Notes: generated by a model from the sequence alone, not told the origin. 64,000 nt of DNA from Cytobacillus horneckiae (GCF_002835735.1 NZ_PISD01000008.1:310001-374000); one strand, 5' to 3'; positions 24,264 to 34,311 are shown, numbered from the stretch's first letter. A program made the numbers and translations.

Positions 24264-24281
24264 TTGGCACACTCCTTGCAT
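24264..24281 (+). promoter_or_regulatory. Sigma-54 (SigL) promoter of the acyl-CoA operon
   Basis: TTGGCAC-ACTCC-TTGCA matches the -24/-12 consensus TGGCAC-N5-TTGCW exactly. It lies about 40 nt before the first acyl-CoA dehydrogenase. Confidence 0.9.
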
Positions 24282-24316
24282 TGTATAGAGAGAAACATAA
24301 CAAAGGGGAGATGTGC

Positions 24317-25462
24317 ATGTATACTGTTAAAGATTCTGAAATTGAACAAATGGCCCAGATGGTCCATAACTTTGTGGAAAATGAAGTGGAACCATATGCT
24401 CAGCAAATTGAAGATGAAGACAAAATCCCGCAGCATTTAATTGATCAAGTAAAGGAACTTGGTCTTTTCGGGATGAGCATTCCTGAGGAGTACGGTGGAA
24501 TAGGTCTTGGCATGGTAGGAAAAGCAGCTGTCCTAGAGCAGCTGGGAAGGACGCATAATGGCTTTGTAAGCTTAATAAGCGCACATACAGGGATTGGCAG
24601 CACTGGCCTCGTCAGGCTGGCTTCTCCATACTTAAAAGAGAAATATTTGCCAGATTTAGCTGCAGGCAAAAGAATAGCGGCTTTTGCTTTATCTGAGCCG
24701 GGAGCTGGTTCTGATGCTACAAATCTTGCCACACGCGCTGAAAAAAAGGGAGATAAATGGATATTAAATGGTACGAAGCATTTTATTACGAATGCCCCTG
24801 TAGCAGATGTTTTCACTGTGTTTGCTACTACTGATAGAGAAAAAGGTGCAAAAGGAATCACTGCATTTTTAATTGAACGCGGGTTTCCAGGATTTACAGT
24901 TGGTAAGAAAGATAAAAAGATGGGTCTGCGCGGATCCTATACTGCACAGCTCATTTTTGATAACTGTGAGGTGCCTGAAGAAAATGTAATTGGCGAAGTA
25001 GGGATGGGTTATGTCGCTGCATTAAAAATTTTAAGTGAGGGTAGAATTGGACTAGCAGCTAGAGCAGTAGGGTCATGCGATAAATTAATCGAGCTCTCAG
25101 CAAGGTATGCCCAGGAGCGCATTCAATTTGGAAAACCGATTGCAGCAAATCAAGCAATTCAATGGATGATTGCAGATATGGCGACTGAAACGGAAGCTGC
25201 GCGGACACTTACACTAAAAGCCGCCCATTTAGTTGATGAAGGGAAGAAAGTTGTTAAGGAATCATCAATGGCAAAACTATATGCATCAGAGGTATTTAAT
25301 CGCGTAGCCGATAAAGCTGTGCAAATTCACGGTGGAATGGGCTATGTGTCAGATTATCCTGTTGAAAGGTTTTATCGCGATGCGCGTATTACAAAAATAT
25401 ATGAAGGTACAAACGAGATTCAGCGGCTGATTATCTCCAGAAACGTTCTGAGTGAATTTTAA
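24317..25462 (+). CDS. Acyl-CoA dehydrogenase
   Basis: The frame opens at 24281, but ATG 24317 has AAAGGGGAG 6 nt upstream (381 aa). It is a flavoprotein of the acyl-CoA dehydrogenase fold: FALSEPGAGSDA, GTKHFITNAPVADVF, KMGLRGSYTAQLIF, RIQFGKPIAANQAIQW, and the C-terminal IHGGMGYVSDYPVERFYRDARITKIYEGTNEIQ with the usual active-site Glu region. It puts an alpha-beta double bond into an acyl-CoA and passes electrons to ETF. It is the first gene of the SigL operon and resembles the enzyme at 30112. Confidence 0.93.
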   Translation: MYTVKDSEIEQMAQMVHNFVENEVEPYAQQIEDEDKIPQHLIDQVKELGLFGMSIPEEYGGIGLGMVGKAAVLEQLGRTHNGFVSLISAHTGIGSTGLVRLASPYLKEKYLPDLAAGKRIAAFALSEPGAGSDATNLATRAEKKGDKWILNGTKHFITNAPVADVFTVFATTDREKGAKGITAFLIERGFPGFTVGKKDKKMGLRGSYTAQLIFDNCEVPEENVIGEVGMGYVAALKILSEGRIGLAARAVGSCDKLIELSARYAQERIQFGKPIAANQAIQWMIADMATETEAARTLTLKAAHLVDEGKKVVKESSMAKLYASEVFNRVADKAVQIHGGMGYVSDYPVERFYRDARITKIYEGTNEIQRLIISRNVLSEF

Positions 25463-25486
25463 ACGAGAGAAAGCGGGGATAAACAT

Positions 25487-26737
25487 ATGCGTTGGACAGT
25501 TTTAATACTTTTATTTTTAGGAATGATTGTAAACTTTGCAGATAAATCGATCATAGGCCTGGCAGCAAAACCGATTATGGAAGACCTTGGGCTCGGTCCG
25601 GCGCAATGGGGCATCGTAGGGAGCGCATATTATTGGCTGTACCCGATTACTGGAGTAATCGGTGCTGCTTATGCAGACAGGCTCGGAGCAAAGAAGATGC
25701 TGAGTTTCTTAATGCTCACATGGGCGGTGCTGCAATTTGGCGTTATCGCCATTACTGCGCTGCCTCTATTAATTGTATACCGCATTTTGCTAGGTGCGTT
25801 TGAAGGTCCGTTTAGTCCTGTCGCTTATGCTCATGCTGACAGATGGTTTCCGCCAAAACTAAAAGGTTTTGCCAACTCTGTTCTTGTATCTGGTGCGACT
25901 GTTGGTTCAATGGTTGTTGCACCGCTTCTTGTAGCGATGATTGCAGGTTTAGGCTGGAAAATCGCATTTGCAGCTCTTGGTGTAGTCAGTATTGTCTGGT
26001 TCTTCCTTTTCATGTTGTTAACAAAGGAATCTCCAGTCGAAGCATATGAGAAAGCTAAAAAGAAAAAGAAACTTGAGAAATTCAGCCTGAAGGACTTAAA
26101 ATATATTGCTTCGTCAAAAACGGCTTTGTTTACGACGCTAGCCTATTTTTCAACCTATTTTATTGTCGTGTGGATTGCTACATGGATGCCGTTATATCTT
26201 ATTGATATTGTAGGCATGACAGCAGGACAAATGGGCTTTGCAGTAGCAGCGATAGGCATAATATCAGTTGTCCTTTATATGGGCGTGTCGGTTATATCTG
26301 ATTATGCTTTCAAAAAAACGAAGAATTGGAAGCTCTCCCGGATTTATATTACGGGCGCTTCAATGTTAATTGGTGCCATATGCATGCTGTCAGTCATCGT
26401 CTATCAAAACCCGATTTGGGTTGTCATAGCAATGTGTTTATCGAAAGGGCTTACATACGCAATTTTGCCGATAGGACCAACAATTATGATAAATGAAATG
26501 CCGGAGCGCGGAGGGTTAATGACAAGTATTTTAACCTCTTCAGGAAATCTGGCAGGCATTGTTGCTCCACTCGCTACTGGCTTTGTTGTCAGCCTTGCAA
26601 GTACACAAATATTAGGCTACAGCCTGTCTATCGGGGCAATGGCTTCATTAGTGCTCATATTCTCAATACTGTTTATGCTATTTGCCCGTCCAAATTCAAC
26701 GGAACAAAAAGAAAAAATGGAGGAAGAGGCAAGTTAA
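25487..26737 (+). CDS. MFS transporter (anion/cation symporter type)
   Basis: 416 residues, about 12 membrane helices with a central basic loop (EKAKKKKKLEKFSLKDLK). The N-terminal half reads NFADKSIIGLAAKPIMEDLGLGPAQWGIVGSAYYWLYPITG, close to organic-anion symporters of the ACS family. In an operon for acyl-CoA metabolism it is probably the uptake system for the carboxylic acid substrate. GCGGGG precedes the ATG. Confidence 0.85.
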   Translation: MRWTVLILLFLGMIVNFADKSIIGLAAKPIMEDLGLGPAQWGIVGSAYYWLYPITGVIGAAYADRLGAKKMLSFLMLTWAVLQFGVIAITALPLLIVYRILLGAFEGPFSPVAYAHADRWFPPKLKGFANSVLVSGATVGSMVVAPLLVAMIAGLGWKIAFAALGVVSIVWFFLFMLLTKESPVEAYEKAKKKKKLEKFSLKDLKYIASSKTALFTTLAYFSTYFIVVWIATWMPLYLIDIVGMTAGQMGFAVAAIGIISVVLYMGVSVISDYAFKKTKNWKLSRIYITGASMLIGAICMLSVIVYQNPIWVVIAMCLSKGLTYAILPIGPTIMINEMPERGGLMTSILTSSGNLAGIVAPLATGFVVSLASTQILGYSLSIGAMASLVLIFSILFMLFARPNSTEQKEKMEEEAS

Positions 26738-26758
26738 AAAGAAGGGAGTGAGAATATT

Positions 26759-28396
26759 TTGAGTGCAATTTCAAACACAAAGGTGTGGGGAAAATACTAC
26801 GAAGATATTATTGACCGCTTTAATATACCTGAGATTGGATTATACAATATGCTGCAAAAATCTGCTGAGCGCTTTGGCCATCTGACGGCAACTATTTTCC
26901 AAGCAAAAACATTAACTTATAAAGAGTTAAAAACTCGTGTTGATTTACTTGCAGCTGAATGGCATAGACAAGGGTTTAAAAAAGGTGATCGAATGGGCTT
27001 AATGCTGATGAATCATCCGGATTATATTGCTGCATATTATGCTGCACATGCGCTTGGCATCATTGTCGTACAGATGAATCCTGCCTATACACCAAGAGAG
27101 GTGCTACAAATTTTGCATGATAGCAAAATCTCCTATGTCACAGTGGATAATCAATCGTTAGCAACAATAAAAAGTATAAAAGAAATGTACCAATTTGAGC
27201 ATATTACATTATCGACAGCAGTTGAAGATTATATTGACGATGAACGATTAACCAGGATGAATGATGTATTTACACGTGAAGTCCATCCAATCAAGCCAAT
27301 AGCAGTCGATCCTAAAGAAGATGTAGCAGTGATTCAATACACTGGTGGAACTTCAGGCAAAGTGAAAGGCGCGATGCTCACCCATTATAATTTGGTAGCA
27401 AATGTGTATCAAAGCTATGTGCTATATCGTCAAAGAGTAGAATATGGAACAGAAACGGTACTTGCTGCTACGCCATTCTATCATGTATATGCGATGACGA
27501 GCGCAATGAATTTAGGTATCTATCTTGGAGCAAAAATTCTAATTATTGAAAAATTTAAAGCGGATGAAGTACTAAAGCAAGTAAAAAGATATAAACCAAC
27601 AATGTTTCCAGGTGTACCGAAAATGTATATTTCATTTGTGAACCATCCAGATGCAGCCTCATCTGGCCTGAATTCTTTAAAAGTGTGCTCGAGTGGATCT
27701 GCACCATTACCAATTGAAATTATTAGGAAGTTTTACGAGCTTACGGGGTCGAAGATATTAGAAGGATTTGGCATGTCAGAAACTTCGCCAACTACACACA
27801 GGACACCAATTAATGGAAAGCATAAGCATGGCAGCATAGGCATCCCTGTACCTGCAACCGATTGTCGTATCGTTGATAAAAATCATGAAGTACTAGCAGC
27901 TAATCAAGTTGGCGAACTGCTAATCAAAGGACCGCAAGTAATGAAAGGATATTGGAATAATCCTGTAGAGACTGACGCGAATTTAAAAGACGGCTGGTTA
28001 TTTACGGGCGACTTAGCAACGATGGATGAGGAAGGCTATTTCTATATTGTAGGCAGGAAAAAAGAAATGATTATTTTCGGTGGCTTTAACGTGTATCCAC
28101 AGGAAGTTGAAGGTGTCCTTTATGAACATCCATCTGTTCAGGAAGCAGCTGTTGTCGGGCTGCCAGACCCTGATTCAGGTGAGGTTGCGAAGGCATTTAT
28201 TGTAGCAAAAGAGGGGTTAGATATTAATTTGGAAGAGATTAAAGCTTATTGTTATACGAAGCTAACTCCATATAAAGTACCGAGACTCTTCGAAAAGATT
28301 GATCAATTGCCTCGTAATGGTGTAGGAAAACTGTTAAAAAGAGTGCTCGTAAAAGAAGAATTGGATAAAAGGGGTGTTTCATATGACGGAAATTAA
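26759..28396 (+). CDS. AMP-forming acyl-CoA synthetase
   Basis: 545 residues from TTG 26759 after AGGGAG. Adenylate-forming motifs are complete: VIQYTGGTSGKVKGAMLTHYN (A3), EGFGMSET (A5), LFTGDLATMDEEGYFYIVGRKKEMIIFGGFNVYP (A7-A8) and the C-terminal Lys in NGVGKLLKR. It activates a free carboxylic acid to its CoA thioester using ATP. It lies between the transporter and the dehydrogenases, which fits import followed by activation. It is a clear relative of the ligases at 52916 and 58240. Confidence 0.92.
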   Translation: MSAISNTKVWGKYYEDIIDRFNIPEIGLYNMLQKSAERFGHLTATIFQAKTLTYKELKTRVDLLAAEWHRQGFKKGDRMGLMLMNHPDYIAAYYAAHALGIIVVQMNPAYTPREVLQILHDSKISYVTVDNQSLATIKSIKEMYQFEHITLSTAVEDYIDDERLTRMNDVFTREVHPIKPIAVDPKEDVAVIQYTGGTSGKVKGAMLTHYNLVANVYQSYVLYRQRVEYGTETVLAATPFYHVYAMTSAMNLGIYLGAKILIIEKFKADEVLKQVKRYKPTMFPGVPKMYISFVNHPDAASSGLNSLKVCSSGSAPLPIEIIRKFYELTGSKILEGFGMSETSPTTHRTPINGKHKHGSIGIPVPATDCRIVDKNHEVLAANQVGELLIKGPQVMKGYWNNPVETDANLKDGWLFTGDLATMDEEGYFYIVGRKKEMIIFGGFNVYPQEVEGVLYEHPSVQEAAVVGLPDPDSGEVAKAFIVAKEGLDINLEEIKAYCYTKLTPYKVPRLFEKIDQLPRNGVGKLLKRVLVKEELDKRGVSYDGN

Positions 28397-29285
28397 CATA
28401 AAAAAAGTGGGTGTAGCAGGTGCAGGAGCAATGGGCGCACAAATTGCCGCTGTTTCCGCGCTGCATGGCTATGAAGTGATTCTTCAAGATATTTCAAGTG
28501 AGAGCTTAAAAAAAGCAGAAGAAGTGTTAAGAACACAATTAGAGAAACGTGTGATAAAAGGAAAGCTTACAAGAGAAGATGTGGATTGCGCATTTTCTAA
28601 TCTCATTTTTACAACGAATCTTGAAGCCTTTAAAGAAGTTGATATTGTGATAGAAGCTATAATAGAAGATTTGGAAGTGAAGAAATCGCTATTCGCGCAA
28701 TTGGATCATCTTCTGCCTGAACATTGCATTCTCGCAACAAACAGTTCAACCATCGTTAGCTCGAAACTTGCTGAAGCTGTCGTCCGCAAAGACAAGGTGT
28801 GCAATATTCACTTCTTCAATCCTGTACTAGTCATGGATTTGGTTGAAGTAGTAAAAGGGCCGCATACTGCTGATGAAACAGCTGATACAAGTATGAAATT
28901 CATAGAAACGATTGGTAAAACTCCTGTTCTTCTGAAAAAAGAAATCTCCGGTTTTGTCGCCAATCGCATCCTTGCTAAATTAATGAATGAAGCTGTCTAT
29001 CTTTATGAAAACGGATATGCAAGCTTTGAGGAAATTGATGTGGTAGTTGAAAAAGCGCTCGGTCATCCTATCGGCCCGTTTGCGCTGATGGATTTAACAG
29101 GGCTGGATGTAAATTATGCTGTGAGAAAACAGCGCTATTCTGAATCAGGTGATGAAGCTGACAAACCGGCAAAATCTGTAAAAGAAAAGGTTGAAAAGGG
29201 AGAGCTTGGGCGTAAAACAGGTAAAGGCTGGTATACCTATGACGCACAAGGTAAACGCGTCGTTTCCGAAACAATAAAGCAATAA
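28383..29285 (+). CDS. 3-hydroxyacyl-CoA dehydrogenase (first copy)
   Basis: ATG 28383 follows GGGGTG with 8-nt spacing and overlaps the ligase end by 14 nt (300 aa). The NAD-binding fold shows GVAGAGAMGAQIAAV and ILATNSSTIVSSKLA; the catalytic His is in IHFFNPVLVMDLVEVV, and the C-terminal helical domain has GFVANRILAKLMNEA and GHPIGPFALMDLTGLD. It oxidises an L-3-hydroxyacyl-CoA to the 3-keto form. A second copy follows directly, which suggests two different chain lengths or stereochemical substrates. Confidence 0.92.
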   Translation: MTEINIKKVGVAGAGAMGAQIAAVSALHGYEVILQDISSESLKKAEEVLRTQLEKRVIKGKLTREDVDCAFSNLIFTTNLEAFKEVDIVIEAIIEDLEVKKSLFAQLDHLLPEHCILATNSSTIVSSKLAEAVVRKDKVCNIHFFNPVLVMDLVEVVKGPHTADETADTSMKFIETIGKTPVLLKKEISGFVANRILAKLMNEAVYLYENGYASFEEIDVVVEKALGHPIGPFALMDLTGLDVNYAVRKQRYSESGDEADKPAKSVKEKVEKGELGRKTGKGWYTYDAQGKRVVSETIKQ

Positions 29286-29299
29286 AAGAGGTGGATATT

Positions 29300-30115
29300 A
29301 TGAGGAAAATAACGGTGATTGGCGCAGGAACGATGGGCAGAGGGATTGCCCTCGTCTGTGCTCAAGCTGGATTTCATGTGATTGTTCAGGATATTCACCA
29401 GGAATCCTTACAAAAATGCAAACAATATATTGATAGATTTTTAGAAACAGGCAGCATCGAATATACAGCTAACCTTGAAGATGCTGTTGGTTCTGCAGAT
29501 TTAGTAATTGAAGCCATTCTTGAGGTAATGGATTTAAAGAAGGAAATCTTCAAAAAGATTGATCAAATTGCGCCTCGCGAGGCAATTTTAGCCACAAATA
29601 CTTCAACAATGAGTCCGACTGAGATTGCCTCTGTGACTTCAAGGCCGGATAAGTGCATCGCTCTTCATTTCTTTAATCCCGTTCATAAGATGAAGCTGAT
29701 TGAAGTGATTTGCGGTTTAGAAACAAGTGAAGAAACGATCGAGTCTGCGTTTGCTTTCGGTGAAAAAATAGGCAAGGAATGTGTGAAAATTAATGAATTT
29801 CCCGGGTTTGCAACTAGCAGAATGAACTGTTTAATCGGTAATGAAGCAATGTTCATGGTAATGGAAGGCGTAGGTTCGGTTGAAGATATTGACCGCGCGA
29901 TGAAGCTCGGCTTAAATCATCCAATGGGACCGCTAGAACTTGCGGATTTAGTCGGACTGGATTCACGCTTAAGAAATATGGAATATTTGCACAAAACTTT
30001 AGGAGAGAAATTCAGACCATGTCCGATTTTACAAAAATACGTAAGCGCCGGCTGGACAGGAAAGAAATCTGGCAGAGGATTTTATCAATATGATGAGAGG
30101 GGAAATAAAATATGA
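29300..30115 (+). CDS. 3-hydroxyacyl-CoA dehydrogenase (second copy)
   Basis: ATG 29300 after GAGGTGG is preferred to GTG 29291 (271 aa). Same fold as the previous gene: VIGAGTMGRGIALVCAQAG, ILATNTSTMSPTEIA, LHFFNPVHKMKLIEVI, GFATSRMNCLIGNEA and GLNHPMGPLELADLVGLD. It is closer to the short-chain 3-hydroxybutyryl-CoA dehydrogenase type and is clearly diverged from its neighbour. Its stop overlaps the next start (ATGA). Confidence 0.92.
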   Translation: MRKITVIGAGTMGRGIALVCAQAGFHVIVQDIHQESLQKCKQYIDRFLETGSIEYTANLEDAVGSADLVIEAILEVMDLKKEIFKKIDQIAPREAILATNTSTMSPTEIASVTSRPDKCIALHFFNPVHKMKLIEVICGLETSEETIESAFAFGEKIGKECVKINEFPGFATSRMNCLIGNEAMFMVMEGVGSVEDIDRAMKLGLNHPMGPLELADLVGLDSRLRNMEYLHKTLGEKFRPCPILQKYVSAGWTGKKSGRGFYQYDERGNKI

Positions 30116-31260
30116 GCTATATGATTAGCGAAGATATTGAAATGCTAAAGCAGAATGTCCGTGAATTTGTTCAAACAGAAGTTGAAGCAGTGGCGATGGA
30201 AATAGAAAAAGAGAATAGAATCCCCCACCGCATTGTCAGTATGGCAAAAGAAATGGGATTGTTCGGCTTAAGCATTCCTGAAGAATACGGCGGCCTCGGA
30301 ATTGGCATGGTAGGAAAATGTGCGCTTTATGAAGAAATCGGCGCTACACATAATGGATTCACAACGTTAATTGGCGCACATACAGGCATAGGATCAGTCG
30401 GCATTGTTGAAATGGGGAATGACGCGCAGAAAAGAAAATATTTGCCCGATATGGCAGCTGGGGAGAAAATCGGCGCTTTCGCCTTAACCGAACCGCAGGC
30501 AGGATCAAATGCAACTAATTTAAAGACTACAGCAGTCCGAAAGGGAGATAAATACATATTAAACGGATTGAAGCATTATATTACAAATGCGCCTGAAGCA
30601 GATGTATTTACGGTAATGGCAGTGACAGATCCATCCAAGGGAGCAAAGGGGATTACTTCTTTTATTGTTGAAAAGGATTTTCCAGGCTTTCAAGTTGGTG
30701 CAGTGGAGAATAAGATGGGGCTCCGAGGTTCGCATTCTGCTGAAGTAATCATGGAGGATTGTGAGGTGCCAGTTGAGAACGTTCTTGGAGAAGAAGGCAG
30801 AGGGTATGTAAATGCATTAACGATATTAGCAAATGGGCGTGCAGGACTAGCGGCAAGAAACCTCGGTTCAGCTCAAAAACTGCTCGATTTATCCATGCAA
30901 TATGCAAAAGAGAGAATCCAGTTTAATGTCCCGATTATTGAACATCAGGCAGTAGCACATATGCTTGCTGAAATGGCGGTTGATATTGAGGCATTGCGTT
31001 CGTTCACTTACCGCGTGGCAAATATGGTTGATGAAGGGAAAAAGGTCATTAAAGAAGCGGCAATGATTAAACTGTACGGCTCTGAAGTGTATAACCGCGT
31101 AGCAGATAAGGCTGTGCAAATTCATGGCGGCATTGGGTATATTGCAGATTATCCAATTGAACGATTTTATAGAGATGCAAGAATTGCACGCATTTATGAA
31201 GGAACATCCGAAATTCAAAAAAATATTATTGTCGGCCAGTTAAATAAGGAATATAGCTAA
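30112..31260 (+). CDS. Acyl-CoA dehydrogenase (second copy in operon)
   Basis: 382 residues, start overlapping the previous stop. All family blocks are present: GAFALTEPQAGSNA, GLKHYITNAPEADVF, KMGLRGSHSAEVIM, RIQFNVPIIEHQAVAHM, IHGGIGYIADYPIERFYRDARIARIYEGTSEIQ. The sequence parallels the dehydrogenase at 24317 along its whole length, indicating duplication. The pair may act on successive intermediates. Confidence 0.93.
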   Translation: MSYMISEDIEMLKQNVREFVQTEVEAVAMEIEKENRIPHRIVSMAKEMGLFGLSIPEEYGGLGIGMVGKCALYEEIGATHNGFTTLIGAHTGIGSVGIVEMGNDAQKRKYLPDMAAGEKIGAFALTEPQAGSNATNLKTTAVRKGDKYILNGLKHYITNAPEADVFTVMAVTDPSKGAKGITSFIVEKDFPGFQVGAVENKMGLRGSHSAEVIMEDCEVPVENVLGEEGRGYVNALTILANGRAGLAARNLGSAQKLLDLSMQYAKERIQFNVPIIEHQAVAHMLAEMAVDIEALRSFTYRVANMVDEGKKVIKEAAMIKLYGSEVYNRVADKAVQIHGGIGYIADYPIERFYRDARIARIYEGTSEIQKNIIVGQLNKEYS

Positions 31261-31271
31261 GGGGGATAAAT

Positions 31272-32492
31272 GTGGACAATAAAAGCAGAATCGTCATTGT
31301 AGAAGGTGTAAGAACAGCTATTGGGCGCTACGGAGGGGTTCTTAAAGAGACGGGCTCCGGTTATTTAGCTTCACATGTGATTTCCGAAGTATTAAATCGT
31401 GCCGGTGTAAACGCGGATGCAGTCGAAGAAGTCATTCTCGGTGAAGTGCGGCAAACTTCACAATCATCTAATGTGGCAAGAGTTGCTTCATTGAGAGCAG
31501 GCATTCCAGATTCTACACCGGCTTTCACAGTTAACCGTTTATGTGCCTCAGGTATGCAGGCGATTGCTTCCGGTATTCAGCAAATACAATCAAATCAAGC
31601 AAAGGTCGTCATTGCCGGCGGTACAGAAAGTATGAGCAATGCGCCAATATTTATTAGAGGCTCCCGTTTTGGCGGCGACAAAACGCATTTAGTTGATTCG
31701 AATAGTGAAAATGGTCAACAGCCGCAAGAAATATACGGTGAAAAGCTTGGAATGGGCATGACGGCAGAAAATGTGGCAGAAAAATTTAATGTATCAAGGG
31801 AAGATCAAGATTTATTTGCATATGAAAGCCAGCAAAAAGCAGATAAAGCGATCAAATCAGGTGCTTTTAAGGAAGAGATTGCACCATTCACAGTGAAATC
31901 GAAAAAAGCGGAACTAGTTGTAAATACAGATGAACACCCTAGACCTGAAACAACGATTGAGAAGCTGTCAACATTGAAACCAGCATTCAAAAAAGACGGA
32001 AGTGTTACAGCAGGAAATGCTTGTGGCAGAAATGACGGGGCAGCTGCCGTACTCCTTATGAGTGAAGACGAAGCAAGCGCGCGCGGATTAAAGCCCCATG
32101 CTGCAATTATTGACTGGTCCTCAGTCGGTGTGTCGCCAGAAATTATGGGTATCGGCCCCGTTCCGGCAATAAAGAAGCTTCTTGAAAGAACAGGGCTGTC
32201 GCTTGATGAAATAGATTTATTTGAGATTAATGAAGCTTTTGCTTCGCAGGCTTTAGCTGTTCAGAGGGAGCTTGGTCTCAACCCAAATAAATTAAATATT
32301 AATGGCGGAGCGATTGCTCTCGGTCATCCGCTAGGTGCGACAGGTGCCAGAATCGTTGTAACACTAATGCATGCTCTATCAAACAAAGGCGGAAAATATG
32401 GGGTTGCTTCTCTATGTGTCGGCGGCGGCCAAGGGATGGCTATATTGATCGAAAATCTCCGCCAAGATGAAGGAGTGGATAAAAATGTATGA
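31272..32492 (+). CDS. Acetyl-CoA acetyltransferase / 3-ketoacyl-CoA thiolase
   Basis: 406 residues from GTG 31272, 5 nt after GGGGGA. The nucleophilic Cys is in VNRLCASGMQAI; the second active-site block is INEAFASQALA, then NINGGAIALGHPLGATGAR, and the catalytic Cys/Gly loop VASLCVGGGQGMA. It cleaves 3-ketoacyl-CoA with CoA to release acetyl-CoA, the last step of a beta-oxidation round. Its end overlaps the hydratase start. Confidence 0.93.
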   Translation: MDNKSRIVIVEGVRTAIGRYGGVLKETGSGYLASHVISEVLNRAGVNADAVEEVILGEVRQTSQSSNVARVASLRAGIPDSTPAFTVNRLCASGMQAIASGIQQIQSNQAKVVIAGGTESMSNAPIFIRGSRFGGDKTHLVDSNSENGQQPQEIYGEKLGMGMTAENVAEKFNVSREDQDLFAYESQQKADKAIKSGAFKEEIAPFTVKSKKAELVVNTDEHPRPETTIEKLSTLKPAFKKDGSVTAGNACGRNDGAAAVLLMSEDEASARGLKPHAAIIDWSSVGVSPEIMGIGPVPAIKKLLERTGLSLDEIDLFEINEAFASQALAVQRELGLNPNKLNINGGAIALGHPLGATGARIVVTLMHALSNKGGKYGVASLCVGGGQGMAILIENLRQDEGVDKNV

Positions 32493-33261
32493 ATCTATTT
32501 TAGTAAAAAAAGAAGGCAGGCTCGCCTATATCACAATAAATCTTCCAGAAGTAAGAAATCGTTTAAGTAAGGAAACCGTTTCTGAAATGCTTCATACGCT
32601 GGAAATCTTGAAAGCGGATGATGAAGTTGGCGTTATTGTATTTACAGGACAGGGAGAAAAGGCTTTTGCTGCAGGTGCAGATATTACCCAACTGGTGAAG
32701 AAAAATCCGCTCGATGTATTATCATCTGGAGGCATGCAGGAAGCCTATGATTATATTGAATCTTATGAAAAGCCGACAATCGCAATGATAAACGGACTTG
32801 CACTGGGAGGGGGCTGTGAGCTTGCACTGGCATCAGACATTCGCGTAATGGCTGACCATGCAAAAATTGGCCTTCCAGAGCTCAACCTGGCAATCATTCC
32901 TGGGGCTGGCGGAACACAGCGATTAACAAGAATAGTCGGCAGGGGAAAAGCACTAGAAATGATATTATTAGGCAAGTTTCTTTCTGCGCAAGAGGCGCAG
33001 CAATCTGGTTTAGTCTCTGAAGTTGTTCCGCTATTTGAGCTGAAAGCAAAGGTAGAGGAGTTGGCAGACCAAATTTTAGCTAAAGGTCCGCTAGCAGTTA
33101 AGCTTGCAAAAATTGCTGTCACTTTGGGGGCAGACACAGATGTGAAAACTGGGCAAATGATTGAACGACTTGCTCAAGCCGTTCTGTTTGCAACAAATGA
33201 TAAACAAGAAGGAACATCAGCATTTATTGAGAAAAGAAAACCTGAATTTACCGCTAAATAA
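32485..33261 (+). CDS. Enoyl-CoA hydratase/isomerase
   Basis: ATG 32485 follows AAGGAGTGG and overlaps the thiolase end by 8 nt (258 aa). Crotonase-fold motifs: AFAAGADITQL, the oxyanion stretch INGLALGGGCELALASDIRV, and LPELNLAIIPGAGGTQRLTRIVG with both catalytic Glu positions occupied. It hydrates an enoyl-CoA to the 3-hydroxyacyl-CoA used by the dehydrogenases upstream. It is the last gene of the SigL operon, followed by a strong terminator. Confidence 0.93.
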   Translation: MYESILVKKEGRLAYITINLPEVRNRLSKETVSEMLHTLEILKADDEVGVIVFTGQGEKAFAAGADITQLVKKNPLDVLSSGGMQEAYDYIESYEKPTIAMINGLALGGGCELALASDIRVMADHAKIGLPELNLAIIPGAGGTQRLTRIVGRGKALEMILLGKFLSAQEAQQSGLVSEVVPLFELKAKVEELADQILAKGPLAVKLAKIAVTLGADTDVKTGQMIERLAQAVLFATNDKQEGTSAFIEKRKPEFTAK

Positions 33262-33291
33262 ATATCGTAATAGACAAAAAAAAGTATTAAA

Positions 33292-33319
33292 AAGGATGCC
33301 CGCAAAAGCAGGCATCCTT
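33292..33319. terminator. Bidirectional terminator between the acyl-CoA operon and guaC
   Basis: AAGGATGCCCGC pairs with GCAGGCATCCTT (one mismatch) around AAAA, in the space between two convergent stops. A-rich sequence to the left gives a T tract for the - strand. Confidence 0.85.
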
Positions 33320-33327
33320 CCTGTTCC

Positions 33328-34311
33328 TTAATATACTTTATCACCATTAAAAATTGAATTTTTCACAACAACATAATCAACATTGCGAATGGATTCTAAT
33401 TTATTTCCGCCTGCATAAGAAATTGAAGATTGTAAATCCTGCTCCATTTCTCTCAATGTATCAACTAGAGAGCCTTTATGCTCAACATACATTTTCTTAC
33501 CTTCAACATTTTTCTTTTCACCTTTTTGGAACTCTGAAGCAGAACCAAAATACTCTTTAAATAGTTTTCCGTCTTTTTCAAATGTTTCACCTGGTGATTC
33601 TTCGTGACCAGCGAATAATGAACCAATCATCACCATTGTAGCGCCGAAGCGAATAGATTTAGCGATATCGCCATGCGTACGAATGCCGCCGTCAGCAATA
33701 ATCGGTTTGCTTGCTGCTTTAGCACACCAACGAAGCGCAGCTAATTGCCAACCGCCTGTGCCAAATCCAGTTTTAATTTTTGTAATACATACTTTACCTG
33801 GTCCAATTCCTACTTTTGTCGCATCGGCGCCTGCATTTTCCAGTTCGCGCACTGCTTCAGGTGTTCCTACATTACCGGCAATCACGAAGCTTTCTGGAAG
33901 ATGAGCTTTAATATGCTGAATCATTTTTATTACTGCATTTGAATGTCCGTGTGCAATATCAATTGTAATATATTCTGGAATAATATTTTCTTTTGCTAAA
34001 TTTTCGATAAAACCATATTCCTCTTCTTTTACACCAACGCTGATAGAAGCAATTAGCTCACGTGAATGCATATCTCGAATAAAGTTTTTCCGTTCTTCTG
34101 GCTGGAATCGATGCATCACATAGAAATAACCATTTTCGGCAAGGTAGATAGCAATCTTTTCATCAATGATTGTTTGCATGTTTGCTGGTACAACTGGAAG
34201 TTTAAATGTATATTTCCCTAAAGTGACTGATGTATCACACTCTGATCTGCTATTAACAATGCATTTTGCTGGAATTAATTGAATATCTTCATAATCAAAT
34301 ACGTTATCCAT
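33328..34311 (-). CDS. guaC: GMP reductase
   Basis: The frame opens at GTG 34320, which is part of the ribosome binding site AGGGGTG; ATG 34311 is the better start (327 aa, the usual length of the Gram-positive enzyme). Motifs: [13 protein letters not shown], the phosphate loop [29 protein letters not shown] with the catalytic Cys, [19 protein letters not shown], and the C-terminal flap. It deaminates GMP to IMP with NADPH. It is monocistronic with its own sigma-A promoter at 34375-34403. Confidence 0.92.
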   Translation of the reverse strand: MDNVFDYEDIQLIPAKCIVNSRSECDTSVTLGKYTFKLPVVPANMQTIIDEKIAIYLAENGYFYVMHRFQPEERKNFIRDMHSRELIASISVGVKEEEYGFIENLAKENIIPEYITIDIAHGHSNAVIKMIQHIKAHLPESFVIAGNVGTPEAVRELENAGADATKVGIGPGKVCITKIKTGFGTGGWQLAALRWCAKAASKPIIADGGIRTHGDIAKSIRFGATMVMIGSLFAGHEESPGETFEKDGKLFKEYFGSASEFQKGEKKNVEGKKMYVEHKGSLVDTLREMEQDLQSSISYAGGNKLESIRNVDYVVVKNSIFNGDKVY

